DNA of 64,000 bases from an uncultured Rickettsiales bacterium (GTDB lineage Bacteria > Pseudomonadota > Alphaproteobacteria > Micavibrionales > GCA-2720935). The position numbers were made by a program, and so were the translations under genes. The stretch covers positions 372,001 to 436,000 of the forward strand of contig CATLOR010000001.1 of the NCBI GenBank assembly GCA_950054255.1, given 5' to 3'. Position 1 is the stretch's first letter. The number at the start of each line of letters is the position of its first letter. Shown here in pieces: positions 9,134 to 17,253 of this stretch. Under the pieces are notes generated by a model. The model did not search any database. It was not told where the DNA came from and worked only from the letters and a program-made list of their open reading frames with translations.

Positions 9134-10495
9134 TTAAATATAAGCTGGTAAAATATGAGTGTGTTTTACCATATTGAGGTTGGTGTGTAAATTGAAATCA
9201 TTAACCCCCCAAACTAAACTATTAAAACTGCCGCAGTTTTTACAAACTGGTGCCCAATGGCTGTGATCATGATGACAGATATCACAAAGCCATGCAGCTT
9301 CTTGTTCTGCATTTTGAGCTTTTTTGAGCCAGAGGCTTGCCGCTTTATCATTTTTAAATTGTTTGAGTTCCAAATCACTTAAGGCTAGAAAAACCATTTC
9401 TGTTGGACTGTCTTCAACAAGCTCTTCTAGAACAGGGCGGGCTTTCTCATATAAGCCAATATCCATTGCGGCTATGGCATAACGAAAACGACCTTCTTTT
9501 GAGTCTGGTTGCCACTTTTTAAGTTTTTCAATCCATGCAAGGCGCTCTTCTGCCTTAGCCTCATCTCCATGTGTATCATCAAAAAGTTGACACCAGATAC
9601 GCGCAAGATCGCGGTGGTTTTGGCGTTTCCATGCTTTCTCGAGTATTTTTTGCGCTTTGCGTGAATTATCTTGTTTCTGTAAGGATGTTGCATAGGCACA
9701 AATAGCAGGAATAAAATATTCATCTAAGCGCCATGCTTCACGCGTTAGTTCAAAAGCTACATCAAAAGATCCATTGGCTAAAGCAAGGTCTGCACGCGCT
9801 AATAAAATAACAGCCTTGTGATTTCTAAATTCTGTTTTTGAAAAAAGTTTTGCTTTAAAGGCTTTGTGTAATGTTTCCTCAGCTCTTGTCCAGTCGCGTG
9901 TATGAACCTCTAAATCAAATAAGATTTTCAAGATCCATTGTGTTTTTGGTTGAACCTGATCGGCGTGGCGTACAATGCGTAAAGCGGCATCAAGATCACC
10001 AGTATTTAATTTTTGATTTAAAAGACCACGCACACCCAAGAAAGAGGCTTTGTCATCTTCGATTAATTTTAAAAACGCAACTTCAGCATCATCAAAATCT
10101 TCATGTAGGAGGGCTGTTTGTGCCTTTAAAAGCTTTGTGAGCGCATTTTCAGGAATGAGCTTTGTGGCTTTTTTAGAAAATTTTTGCGCTTGTTTTTTAT
10201 CACCAGCTGCGATCGCAACTAAACCTTTTGTGAGTGCTTCATAGCCATTTTCACGATCTTTTGTTTTTGAGTATTTCTTCCACCAAGTTGGTACGGATAA
10301 GAAACTACGCCAAGCGCGATAGAGTTGTGCACAGATAATGATTGTAATAATAAGGGCTAAAAGCGCAATCCCAACAGTTGTTTCGATTTTATAATCAAGC
10401 CATTCAATCTCAACCACACCTGGGCGGTTTGCAACCCAAACAGAGGCTGCAATCAAAAGACCGACTTTTATAAAAAACCAAATTGCACGTATCAT
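9134..10495 (-). CDS. hemY: HemY-like TPR membrane protein with C-terminal zinc ribbon
   Basis: A 453-residue protein. Two N-terminal membrane helices (about 5-20 and 40-60) carry the HemY_N features (ANRPGVVEIEW, RAWRSF), followed by TPR-like helices. Residues 404-421 form CX2C-X10-CX2C (CDIC...CKNC) followed by FNSLVW. This is a rubredoxin-like metal site of the kind found at the end of alphaproteobacterial HemY proteins and of LapB. Bacterial HemY proteins of this type are named for their place in hem clusters, and their biochemical role is unsettled. It follows the mic60-like gene by 22 bases. No hemC or hemD is seen beside it. Confidence 0.88.
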   Translation of the reverse strand: MIRAIWFFIKVGLLIAASVWVANRPGVVEIEWLDYKIETTVGIALLALIITIIICAQLYRAWRSFLSVPTWWKKYSKTKDRENGYEALTKGLVAIAAGDKKQAQKFSKKATKLIPENALTKLLKAQTALLHEDFDDAEVAFLKLIEDDKASFLGVRGLLNQKLNTGDLDAALRIVRHADQVQPKTQWILKILFDLEVHTRDWTRAEETLHKAFKAKLFSKTEFRNHKAVILLARADLALANGSFDVAFELTREAWRLDEYFIPAICAYATSLQKQDNSRKAQKILEKAWKRQNHRDLARIWCQLFDDTHGDEAKAEERLAWIEKLKKWQPDSKEGRFRYAIAAMDIGLYEKARPVLEELVEDSPTEMVFLALSDLELKQFKNDKAASLWLKKAQNAEQEAAWLCDICHHDHSHWAPVCKNCGSFNSLVWGVNDFNLHTNLNMVKHTHILPAYI

Positions 10496-10517
10496 GATAG
10501 TTATCTATTAATTCCTT

Positions 10518-11660
10518 TTATTGGCCACCAAATAAAACAGGCGAAGAGCCACCAGCGCCACCTTGGGCTTGTTGAATGATATTTAAGATGTTTTCAGATA
10601 GAAGAGGCCCCATATTTTCTGCATTCATACGCGCTTGAGCTTGTTGAATCCAAGGTTGAGCAACTTCAGCTGAGCCTCCTTCAAGCTTTTGTAATTCTGC
10701 GATTGCGGCTTGAATATCACCTTCATCCATATAGGTTTGAGCACGTGAAACAATAGCTTGTGTGTCTTGACCTTCTGCTAATCCGTCCTTTTCAATTTTT
10801 ATCAAGTTTTGAAAACGCGTTTTAGCTTTGTCTTGCCATGAAACGTCTTCGCCACTCAGTTTTGCCATGACGATATCGCCAGCTAATCCTTTGAATTCAC
10901 GCGATAGTGATTCTCGGCTCATGATACCTGTTTCAGCAAGAGGGGCGATTTTCGTAATCGCGGCTTGTAATTCAGGATCATCACCAGCAAGCTGGCGCAC
11001 AGTTTCTAAGTCTTTCTCATAGCTATTGCCTTGCATCAGACTTGATCTTAATTGAGAAACAGCGAGCATCATCGCTGCGGCTTTTAACTCTTGTCCAGTA
11101 ATACCATCTAACATATCAGCTAAAGAATCATTATCTTCTTTTGCTTGTTCTAGTTCTTGCTCTAGCGTATCAACGCGGCCACTCATTCCTAAGACAAGTT
11201 GTTGTAAATCTGTTGCAGAACTTGAAAGAATATTTTGACCTGTTGTTGTTTCTTGTAAAGATTTAAGGCGGTCATTGATGGTTTTTATTTCAGAGTTAAT
11301 CGTACCTAATTGAGCAAGTTGATCATAGCTATCTGCATCAATAAAGTTATTCAATTTAGCTTTTAGCTCTGCTTGTTTTTGGGCAAGTTCTGCCTGTTTG
11401 CGCTCCATTCTTTGATACTCTTCTTGAATGGAAGCAATATTAGTTGCGGCTTCACGTTTTAAATCATCTGTGAATTTTGGTCCTAAAATTAAAAAACTAG
11501 CAACGCCAACAGCGATAATTGTAGCCGAACATGTAATAAGGGCAGTTTTGATCGCTTGATTGCGTGCTTGCTTCACATAGAGCGCTTGTTGTTGTTCGAA
11601 AGAAATCTCTTTTTGCGCTTTTGGATCTGTTTTTTGGTTTTCGCTTTTTTTGCTTGCCAT
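10518..11660 (-). CDS. Mitofilin/Mic60-like inner-membrane protein (COG4223-like)
   Basis: A 380-residue protein: a charged N-terminus, one transmembrane helix (ALITCSATIIAVGVASFLIL, about residues 38-57), then a long coiled coil rich in Glu, Gln and Lys (about 60-180), then helical repeats. This matches alphaproteobacterial relatives of mitochondrial Mic60, which lie next to hemY and are proposed to shape the inner membrane. The ATG at 11660 (MASKKSENQK) has an AGGA about 11 bases upstream and is preferred over the 11-codon extension to 11693. It is divergent from tsaD with 93 bases between the starts. The family call rests on architecture and position. Confidence 0.75.
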   Translation of the reverse strand: MASKKSENQKTDPKAQKEISFEQQQALYVKQARNQAIKTALITCSATIIAVGVASFLILGPKFTDDLKREAATNIASIQEEYQRMERKQAELAQKQAELKAKLNNFIDADSYDQLAQLGTINSEIKTINDRLKSLQETTTGQNILSSSATDLQQLVLGMSGRVDTLEQELEQAKEDNDSLADMLDGITGQELKAAAMMLAVSQLRSSLMQGNSYEKDLETVRQLAGDDPELQAAITKIAPLAETGIMSRESLSREFKGLAGDIVMAKLSGEDVSWQDKAKTRFQNLIKIEKDGLAEGQDTQAIVSRAQTYMDEGDIQAAIAELQKLEGGSAEVAQPWIQQAQARMNAENMGPLLSENILNIIQQAQGGAGGSSPVLFGGQ

Positions 11661-11753
11661 GTTTTTTATGTTCCTGAATGTATGAGAAAACAAATTTGAA
11701 ATTTATTACAGCAAATCATAGCAAAGCTTGTCTAGCTTTGATATAAGATTTTC

Positions 11754-12836
11754 ATGAAAATTTTAGGAATAGAAACAAGTTGTGATGAAACATCTGTTGC
11801 GATTGTCACAGATGAGAAAGAAATATTGGCAAATATTGTTAAAACACAACTCAAAGAGCATGAGGCTTATGCTGGTGTTGTCCCTGAAATCGCGGCACGT
11901 GCACATTTAGACTATCTTGATCTCATGATCCCAGAAGCCTTAAAGCAAGCTGGTTGTTCTTTTAAAGATTTGGATGGTATTGCTGTGACTTCTGGCCCCG
12001 GATTGATTGGCGGTGTTATTGTTGGTGTGATGGTGGCAAAATCAATTGCTTTGGCACATGATTTACCCCTTATTGGCATTAATCATTTAGAAGGGCATGT
12101 GTTAACCCCCCGTCTGACAAGTGATCTTGAGTTTCCTTATTTAAGTGTTTTGGTTTCTGGTGGGCATAGCCAAATTTTAATTGCGCATGAATTAGGACGT
12201 TATGAGCGCTTAGCAACCACGGTTGATGACGCAGTGGGAGAGGCTTTTGATAAATCAGCTAAATTAATGGGGCTTGGATATCCTGGGGGCCCAAAAGTTG
12301 AACAAATGGCGAAACAAGCAACAAACCCAGATCGCTTTGACCTACCGCGCCCTGTTTTAAAAGACCATCCTTTAAATGTTTCATTTTCTGGATTGAAAAC
12401 AGCTTTAAGACGTCATGCCGAAAAACATATTCATGATGGTAAGATTGAAGTGGATGTGGTCGCCGATTTATGTGCTGGTTTACAAAAAGCAATTGGGGAT
12501 GTGCTAACAGACCGCTTAACTAAGACATTTGAAGATTATATTGACAAAACAAAACCGGAGATGCCCTCATGTGTTTTATGTGGCGGTGTGGCTGCGAACT
12601 TATATTTACGTGAGCGGTTAGAGTCAGTATGTAAAAAATTTGATGGCCGTTTGGTTGCGCCTCCTTTATCATTATGTGGTGATAATGCCGCTATGATTGC
12701 ATGGGCGGGGGTTGAAAGACTTAAAGCAAGCTATAAAAGTGATATGAATTTATCAGCAAGGCCAAGATGGCCTCTTGACGAAGAGGCACAAGCTGCTATA
12801 GGATCAGCAACTTCCAAATCTGGTATTAAGGCGTAA
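11754..12836 (+). CDS. tsaD: tRNA N6-adenosine threonylcarbamoyltransferase TsaD
   Basis: Transfers the threonylcarbamoyl group to A37 of ANN-decoding tRNAs, with TsaB and TsaE. The N-terminus MKILGIETSCDETSVAIV is the family signature. The metal ligands are the two histidines of HLEGHV, and VSGGHSQI and CGGVAANLYLRERL also match the ASKHA fold. The 360-residue length is typical. It is followed 28 bases later by gpsA on the same strand, a common alphaproteobacterial arrangement. Confidence 0.97.
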   Translation: MKILGIETSCDETSVAIVTDEKEILANIVKTQLKEHEAYAGVVPEIAARAHLDYLDLMIPEALKQAGCSFKDLDGIAVTSGPGLIGGVIVGVMVAKSIALAHDLPLIGINHLEGHVLTPRLTSDLEFPYLSVLVSGGHSQILIAHELGRYERLATTVDDAVGEAFDKSAKLMGLGYPGGPKVEQMAKQATNPDRFDLPRPVLKDHPLNVSFSGLKTALRRHAEKHIHDGKIEVDVVADLCAGLQKAIGDVLTDRLTKTFEDYIDKTKPEMPSCVLCGGVAANLYLRERLESVCKKFDGRLVAPPLSLCGDNAAMIAWAGVERLKASYKSDMNLSARPRWPLDEEAQAAIGSATSKSGIKA

Positions 12837-12864
12837 TAATAATTTACCAAGAAAGACGTTTTTT

Positions 12865-13893
12865 ATGGATTTTTCAGATTTAGAGCGATATCTCGAACAA
12901 TCTCCCTACCAAAATTTATTTATAGTAGGTGCTGGCGCTTGGGGCACAGCCCTTGCGAATACAGCAAGCCGCGCAGGTCGAAAAGTAACACTTTGGGCTT
13001 TTGAAAAAGAAGTCAAAGAGATTATTGAAACCAGTCGCGAAAATAAAATGTATTTACCAGGCGTGATGATTGAGCCTGATATCGAAGTCACAAATTCTTT
13101 GAAAGACATGAAAAAAACAGATGCGGTCTTATTTGTAACACCTGCTCAGCATTTCAGAAAAATTTTAAAAGACGCCCCTAAAATGGATAATTCTGTGCCT
13201 TTTGTGATTTGTGCAAAAGGAATTGAGCTTGAAACAGGTAAAATGTTGTCATCTATTTTAAAAGAAGAGCAGCCCGAGCGTCCCTATGCAATTTTATCAG
13301 GTCCAAGCTTTGCTGTCGAAACAGCAAAAGGATGGCCAACTGCTGTGACAGTTGCTTGTGATGATAAAGATATTGCTCGTAATGTAGCAAATGCGCTTAG
13401 TCACAAAACATTTCGTCCTTACATTAGTTATGACCCTATTGGCGCACAGATCTGTGGCGCTGTTAAAAATGTGATCGCAATTGCTTGTGGTATTGTTCAT
13501 GGTAAAGGCATGGGGGATAATGCACGTTCAGCATTGATTACACGTGGTCTTCATGAAATATGGCGTCTAGGTAATGCGATGGGCGCACAGCGCAAGACAT
13601 TTATGGGGATGTCTGGTATGGGTGATTTAACCTTGACATGTTCATCAATGCAATCGAGGAACTTTTCTCTTGGTGTTATGCTTGGCCAAGGCCGTTCTTT
13701 GGATGATATATTACAAGGCCGTTCTTCTGTAACAGAAGGGGTTCATACATCTAAAGCGGTTGAAAAAATAGCACAGCGTCACGCGGTTCAAATGCCTATT
13801 TGTCATGCGGTCTATTCTGTTTTAGAAGGACAAAGTACGGTTGATGAAGCCATCAACTCTGTTTTAACACGTCCTTTAAGTGATGAAGATTAA
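12865..13893 (+). CDS. gpsA: Glycerol-3-phosphate dehydrogenase [NAD(P)+]
   Basis: Reduces dihydroxyacetone phosphate to sn-glycerol 3-phosphate, the backbone for phospholipids, and so feeds PgsA. The Rossmann motif GAGAWGTALA is at residues 23-32. GPSFAVETAKGWPTAV, the catalytic-lysine region AVKNVIAIACGI, and GMSGMGDLTLTCSS are all present. The first 20 residues before the NAD motif are slightly longer than in many homologs. Its last 4 bases overlap the convergent gene at 13890. Confidence 0.96.
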   Translation: MDFSDLERYLEQSPYQNLFIVGAGAWGTALANTASRAGRKVTLWAFEKEVKEIIETSRENKMYLPGVMIEPDIEVTNSLKDMKKTDAVLFVTPAQHFRKILKDAPKMDNSVPFVICAKGIELETGKMLSSILKEEQPERPYAILSGPSFAVETAKGWPTAVTVACDDKDIARNVANALSHKTFRPYISYDPIGAQICGAVKNVIAIACGIVHGKGMGDNARSALITRGLHEIWRLGNAMGAQRKTFMGMSGMGDLTLTCSSMQSRNFSLGVMLGQGRSLDDILQGRSSVTEGVHTSKAVEKIAQRHAVQMPICHAVYSVLEGQSTVDEAINSVLTRPLSDED

Positions 13894-14234
13894 GCTACTT
13901 TTAAAGCAGGTGCTTTTTTAGCAGCTAGTTTGTTTACTTGTTCTTGTCTTTTCTTTTGTAAAAGAACAGCGATTAACATTGCGAAGAAAGCAAAATCTTT
14001 ATCAGCATCTTTCTCATCATTTGCAGGTAAGTAAACATATTTTGTCTTACGTGCTTCTAATGCTTTTAAAAGGCTTAATAATTGTGCTTTTTTCATTGAA
14101 AGGCTCATAGGAACAACTTTACCAGCTGCATCGATCTTTGCGTCGATTAATGCTAACTCACTTACAACTGCGTCAATAGCAACAGTAACTGTTGTGTCTT
14201 GTGCTTTTGAAAAGTTGTTTGTTAAAGTTGTCAT
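13890..14234 (-). CDS. Small hypothetical protein, helical with basic C-terminus
   Basis: A 114-residue protein with no family I recognise. It is predicted to be mainly helical, with a hydrophobic stretch (about 80-92, FAFFAMLIAVLLQ) followed by a Lys/Arg-rich tail ending AAKKAPALKVA. A GAGGA lies 4 bases before the ATG. Its start faces a 331-base AT-rich divergent region shared with the tandem paralog pair at 14566. The hydrophobic segment could be a buried helix or a membrane anchor. The function is unknown. Confidence 0.65.
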   Translation of the reverse strand: MTTLTNNFSKAQDTTVTVAIDAVVSELALIDAKIDAAGKVVPMSLSMKKAQLLSLLKALEARKTKYVYLPANDEKDADKDFAFFAMLIAVLLQKKRQEQVNKLAAKKAPALKVA

Positions 14235-14340
14235 TTTGTCCTCGTTGTTATGTCTAATTTGTGACTACGAGGTTATGTTAATACGCACCCATATAAGGGA
14301 TTATTAATTATACATAAAATTTGATTTAATTACGCTTTAT

Positions 14341-14452
14341 ATTGTATCTATTTATTTGTTTAAGTAATTGATTTTAAATAATTTTATGTGCGATTACAGG
14401 GTGTTTTTAAGCCTAAAAAAAGCGCAAAAAAGGGCTCAAAAATAGATACAAT
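14341..14452. repeat. Long-spaced 13-bp inverted repeat
   Basis: ATTGTATCTATTT at 14341-14353 and its exact reverse complement AAATAGATACAAT at 14440-14452, with 86 bases between them. It sits upstream of the promoter-like sequence at 14502 and between two divergent genes. It could be two copies of a regulator site bridged by looping, or the stem of a long hairpin. Chance is less likely for a perfect 13-mer at this distance, although the region is AT-rich. Confidence 0.6.
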
Positions 14453-14501
14453 TTTATATGTTTTTTTTCTATATACTCCTATCTGTATTAGGATCACTCT
14501 C

Positions 14502-14530
14502 TTGACATATTTAAAGGGGGTTGCTAGGGT
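14502..14530 (+). promoter_or_regulatory. Sigma-70-like promoter for the 14566 paralog pair
   Basis: TTGACA at 14502-14507 matches the -35 consensus exactly. It is followed after 17 bases by TAGGGT at 14525-14530, which keeps the key T, A and final T of the -10. Transcription would begin near 14537, giving a short leader before the ATG at 14566. The -10 is weak, so the call is moderate. Confidence 0.5.
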
Positions 14531-14565
14531 GCTTTTAAATAATAAAAAGTAAAAAGAAGGCTTTT

Positions 14566-14856
14566 ATGGACTGGGAGAGTAAATTCAGAATTGCTCACAT
14601 CTATCAAGAATATGTTCGTCAAATGGGCGAGAGTCGCGCTCACCCAGCCGCTATAAAAAAAGAAACGGGTGTTTATATGAGTTATGTCGAATATATGCAT
14701 CAAGATCTTCAAAGTGGTAAGATTTATGAGAAAGTAGAGGCCATCATGAATGAATATGATGTCGATCTTGATATTGCTTTAAGGCATATATTTGGACTTA
14801 TTGTTGATGAAGTTCCGAAAATACCCCCTATTTATAAGCCTTTACGTCCAAAATAA
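14566..14856 (+). CDS. Small hypothetical protein, tandem paralog 1
   Basis: A 96-residue soluble acidic protein without a known domain. It aligns by eye with the next gene across most of its length: IYQEYVRQMGESRAHP with TYRAFIARKGLEDVVHP, GVYMSYVEYM with GIQLTYGGLM, IYEKVEAIMNEYDVDLDIALRHIF with FYEAIEQAMFEENVDLDTLLRASF. The tail is proline-rich (KIPPIYKPLRPK). An AGAAGG precedes the ATG. A promoter-like sequence lies just upstream, and the pair is probably one transcript ending at the hairpin at 15171. The function is unknown. Confidence 0.75.
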   Translation: MDWESKFRIAHIYQEYVRQMGESRAHPAAIKKETGVYMSYVEYMHQDLQSGKIYEKVEAIMNEYDVDLDIALRHIFGLIVDEVPKIPPIYKPLRPK

Positions 14857-14883
14857 ATACATTAAAACAGGGAGATCATAGAA

Positions 14884-15171
14884 ATGGATAGAAGAGAAAG
14901 ACAAAAGATTGAAAATACCTATCGCGCCTTTATAGCCCGTAAAGGATTGGAAGATGTTGTACATCCTGATGTAACTACCGCAGATGGGATTCAATTAACT
15001 TATGGGGGTTTAATGGAAATGAATCTCGCCTCAGAGCAGTTTTATGAAGCTATTGAACAAGCAATGTTTGAGGAAAATGTTGATCTTGATACGTTATTAA
15101 GAGCAAGTTTTGAAATCGTGGTTGATGCTGATTTTAATAAAAAACCTTCTCGAAAACCAACATTACATTAA
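14884..15171 (+). CDS. Small hypothetical protein, tandem paralog 2
   Basis: A 95-residue soluble protein related to the gene just upstream. The shared pattern is an aromatic-rich helix, an HP dipeptide, a G(V/I)xxxY turn, an (I/F)YE helix, and a VDLD-xx-LR helix. The start lies 27 bases after the upstream stop, with a GGGAG about 11 bases before the ATG. A strong bidirectional hairpin directly follows the stop. Tandem duplication followed by divergence explains the pair, and the function is unknown. Confidence 0.75.
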   Translation: MDRRERQKIENTYRAFIARKGLEDVVHPDVTTADGIQLTYGGLMEMNLASEQFYEAIEQAMFEENVDLDTLLRASFEIVVDADFNKKPSRKPTLH

Positions 15172-15195
15172 AAAAGCCGCTTAAAGCGGCTTTTT
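15171..15195. terminator. Bidirectional rho-independent terminator
   Basis: AAAAAGCCGC (15171-15180), a five-base loop, and GCGGCTTTTT (15186-15195) form a perfect 10-bp stem with A and T tracts on the two sides. It can therefore end the tandem paralog transcript on the plus strand and the zincin-like gene on the minus strand, whose stops lie on either side. Confidence 0.9.
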
Positions 15196-15198
15196 AAT

Positions 15199-15684
15199 TT
15201 AAAAACTTTCATCAATCATACGGTCAATTTCTTCTTCTTCATAACCACAATGATGGCCAAGCTCTTGAAAAATAACACCACGCATAAGCTCTTTTATATC
15301 TTGTTCGCTTTCACACCAGAGATCAAGAATAGGGCGGCGATAAAGGATTAAGATATCATCATCACTCTTTTTATTAGATGAAACCCCAGCCATTGTCTGA
15401 CCTGCATGTAAGGCTTTATAATAAGCAAGCTGATCATAAGGAGATTCAAGATCCAATTCTTCTTCAACATCAAGATCAGGAAACTCTTCTACTTGAACAG
15501 TAAAATCCCCTAAGTATTTTTTAAACTCAAAGGGTAAATATTCAATCGCTTCAGCCGCCAAAGCCTCTATATCATGCGTGCTTGGCGCTTGTGTGAAGTC
15601 CATAACAATATTGTGTGCTTGAACTGTTTTATTCAAAGCTTTTTTAGGCTCATTCTTGAGCTGGGTGCGTGCTTCTCCCATCAT
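15199..15684 (-). CDS. Zincin-like metallopeptidase-family protein with altered active site
   Basis: A 161-residue protein whose C-terminal half matches the small zincin family (DUF1025/Zincin_1 type): ILILYRRPILDLW, then a helix that normally carries HExGHHxG, then an acidic segment. Here the motif reads QELGHHCGY at residues 140-148, so the first zinc-binding histidine is glutamine (codon CAA). The glutamate and second histidine are kept, and an acidic third ligand could come from EEEEID at 149-154. The ATG has GGAGG about 10 bases upstream. It may be a non-catalytic relative. It ends at the shared terminator. Confidence 0.75.
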   Translation of the reverse strand: MMGEARTQLKNEPKKALNKTVQAHNIVMDFTQAPSTHDIEALAAEAIEYLPFEFKKYLGDFTVQVEEFPDLDVEEELDLESPYDQLAYYKALHAGQTMAGVSSNKKSDDDILILYRRPILDLWCESEQDIKELMRGVIFQELGHHCGYEEEEIDRMIDESF

Positions 15685-15827
15685 GACGATATATCCTCCT
15701 TTATTGTCATAAAAGAAAAATTAAACAAATCTTTGTTTTGATGTGACTTAAAAAGACAAGAAATGCCTTAGCCACGTAAAGAAAGTAAAACTATATAAGG
15801 TTAACTTAAAGAATCGATATAGTGATT

Positions 15828-17246
15828 CTAGGGTGCTTTGGGGGTAGCGTGCAAGCGTTTTTTAGAAGGTTTATTCATTTTTTCATATAGAACATCTAGA
15901 TCTACGCCTGCTTTTGCTGAAATATCAATAACATCTTGTGTTAAGAGGTCGCATTCTAGAGCATAAATCCAGTCTGGGTTTTTTTGAACAACATCTGTAT
16001 AGAGGTGCGGTGGAAGGATTCCATGAATTACAACTTCATGAATATTATAGCGTCTACTATTCTTAATAAAGAGAGCCCATAGCTCATCTGTTCTTTTCTC
16101 TTCAGGAATGATCACCATATAACAAGGATCGTTTGAGATTAGTTTCTCACAAAGCGCTGTGTCCATATGTCTTTCTGGAATGCTGTTATAAAAGGGTTTT
16201 AATGTAGGGTGATTTAAAATCTCAACACACATATCATAGGTTTTATGCTCATCAGGGATCAGTGAGAATGTTATTGGGTCTTTATCAAAGGCACGTTCAC
16301 ACACTTTTGCAGATCTTTTGGCCGCAGGAATCTTATAGAGTTCGATTGTGCCATTTTTTAGAGCTTCTTCAACGCTCCATGGGCTGAATGTATGACGTCT
16401 TTCTACACATTCAGGACTATTTGATGTTTGTTTTTTCCAAATACCATAGCCGGAATCATGATAATTTTTAACCATTTCCCAAGCCCGTTTTAGTTTTTCT
16501 GGATCTCTTTCACCTTTATCTAAGGCTTGTGAAAAGGCGCGCCTGATAGGGTTGTGATATTCAAAAACAGTTTGATATGCCGCATATATATCTGAAATAG
16601 GGTGATGTCTAAGTGTTTGCGCATACACGAAATCAACACATTGCTTTAACGCATCCGCCTTTGTTGTTTCGTGCAGGGGGAGGAGTGGTTTTGTTTTAAT
16701 AGCTGGTGTAAACTGGCTATCTGGATCAATTAGGACAGGGGCTATATAGGTTCTGTTTCTAAAGATAAAGCTTAAATGGCCACTATTCCCCGTATTAACA
16801 TCATGATTATTATTCCCAAATTCAGGGATGGATTCGTGAAGAAAACGAGGACTTATAACACGTTCATCATTATTTGAGCGGATAATACCATTGTATAATC
16901 CTGTCCCAGGATAAAGGGCAACCGTAAAGGTTCTAAATTGATTATCGATCCAGTGCAGGGGTTGAAGAATAGCAGGGTTTACAAGGTCGCGTATATCTGT
17001 TTTACCAATACGCACAACAACACCGTGGCTGTCTAAAAATAAGAGATCGTGATTAGTGCCTCGATAAATATCTGTTTCAAGATCAGGCATGGGTAGACCA
17101 TAAAAGGCCAAAGCCTCTTCAATAAAAGAGGCATAGCGTATATCTTTAAAAAAATCAGAACGTCTTTTTGAGCCGCCATTTTTGCGACGAATTTCAAGCC
17201 CATCCTTATAATCTGTCAGACACCATCCATATTTGAAATCATGCAT
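15828..17246 (-). CDS. Hypothetical protein with C-terminal ~25-residue helical repeats
   Basis: A 472-residue soluble protein. The N-terminal 290 residues are unrecognised (blocks such as VVVRIGKTDIRDLVNPAILQ and FTVALYPGTGLYNGI). From about residue 306 it has five tandem units beginning IP or LP: IPAAKRSAKVCERAF (306), IPDEHKTYDMCVEIL (330), IPERHMDTALCEKLI (356), IPEEKRTDELWALFI (380), ILPPHLYTDVV (409). Each is roughly 24-30 residues with a following dP or xP turn. This resembles the DUF4116 style of repeat, probably a protein-binding solenoid. The start is 7 bases after the upstream gene's stop, so the two are probably one transcript. Confidence 0.75.
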   Translation of the reverse strand: MHDFKYGWCLTDYKDGLEIRRKNGGSKRRSDFFKDIRYASFIEEALAFYGLPMPDLETDIYRGTNHDLLFLDSHGVVVRIGKTDIRDLVNPAILQPLHWIDNQFRTFTVALYPGTGLYNGIIRSNNDERVISPRFLHESIPEFGNNNHDVNTGNSGHLSFIFRNRTYIAPVLIDPDSQFTPAIKTKPLLPLHETTKADALKQCVDFVYAQTLRHHPISDIYAAYQTVFEYHNPIRRAFSQALDKGERDPEKLKRAWEMVKNYHDSGYGIWKKQTSNSPECVERRHTFSPWSVEEALKNGTIELYKIPAAKRSAKVCERAFDKDPITFSLIPDEHKTYDMCVEILNHPTLKPFYNSIPERHMDTALCEKLISNDPCYMVIIPEEKRTDELWALFIKNSRRYNIHEVVIHGILPPHLYTDVVQKNPDWIYALECDLLTQDVIDISAKAGVDLDVLYEKMNKPSKKRLHATPKAP

Positions 17247-17253
17247 AATAATT

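Larger units (their letters stand above)
14235..14565. other. AT-rich divergent intergenic region
   Basis: This 331-base stretch lies between divergent genes and carries no convincing ORF. It holds a perfect 13-base inverted repeat (14341-14353 and 14440-14452), several poly-A and poly-T runs, and a promoter-like sequence at 14502-14530 that reads toward the gene at 14566. Its composition and position suggest a control region for both flanking genes. Confidence 0.6.

Noticed and set aside
15825..15840. A TAGGGTGCTTT sequence similar to one in the promoter region at 14525
   Set aside because: It falls at the 3' end of the minus-strand repeat-protein gene and has no -35 element nearby, so the match is probably chance.
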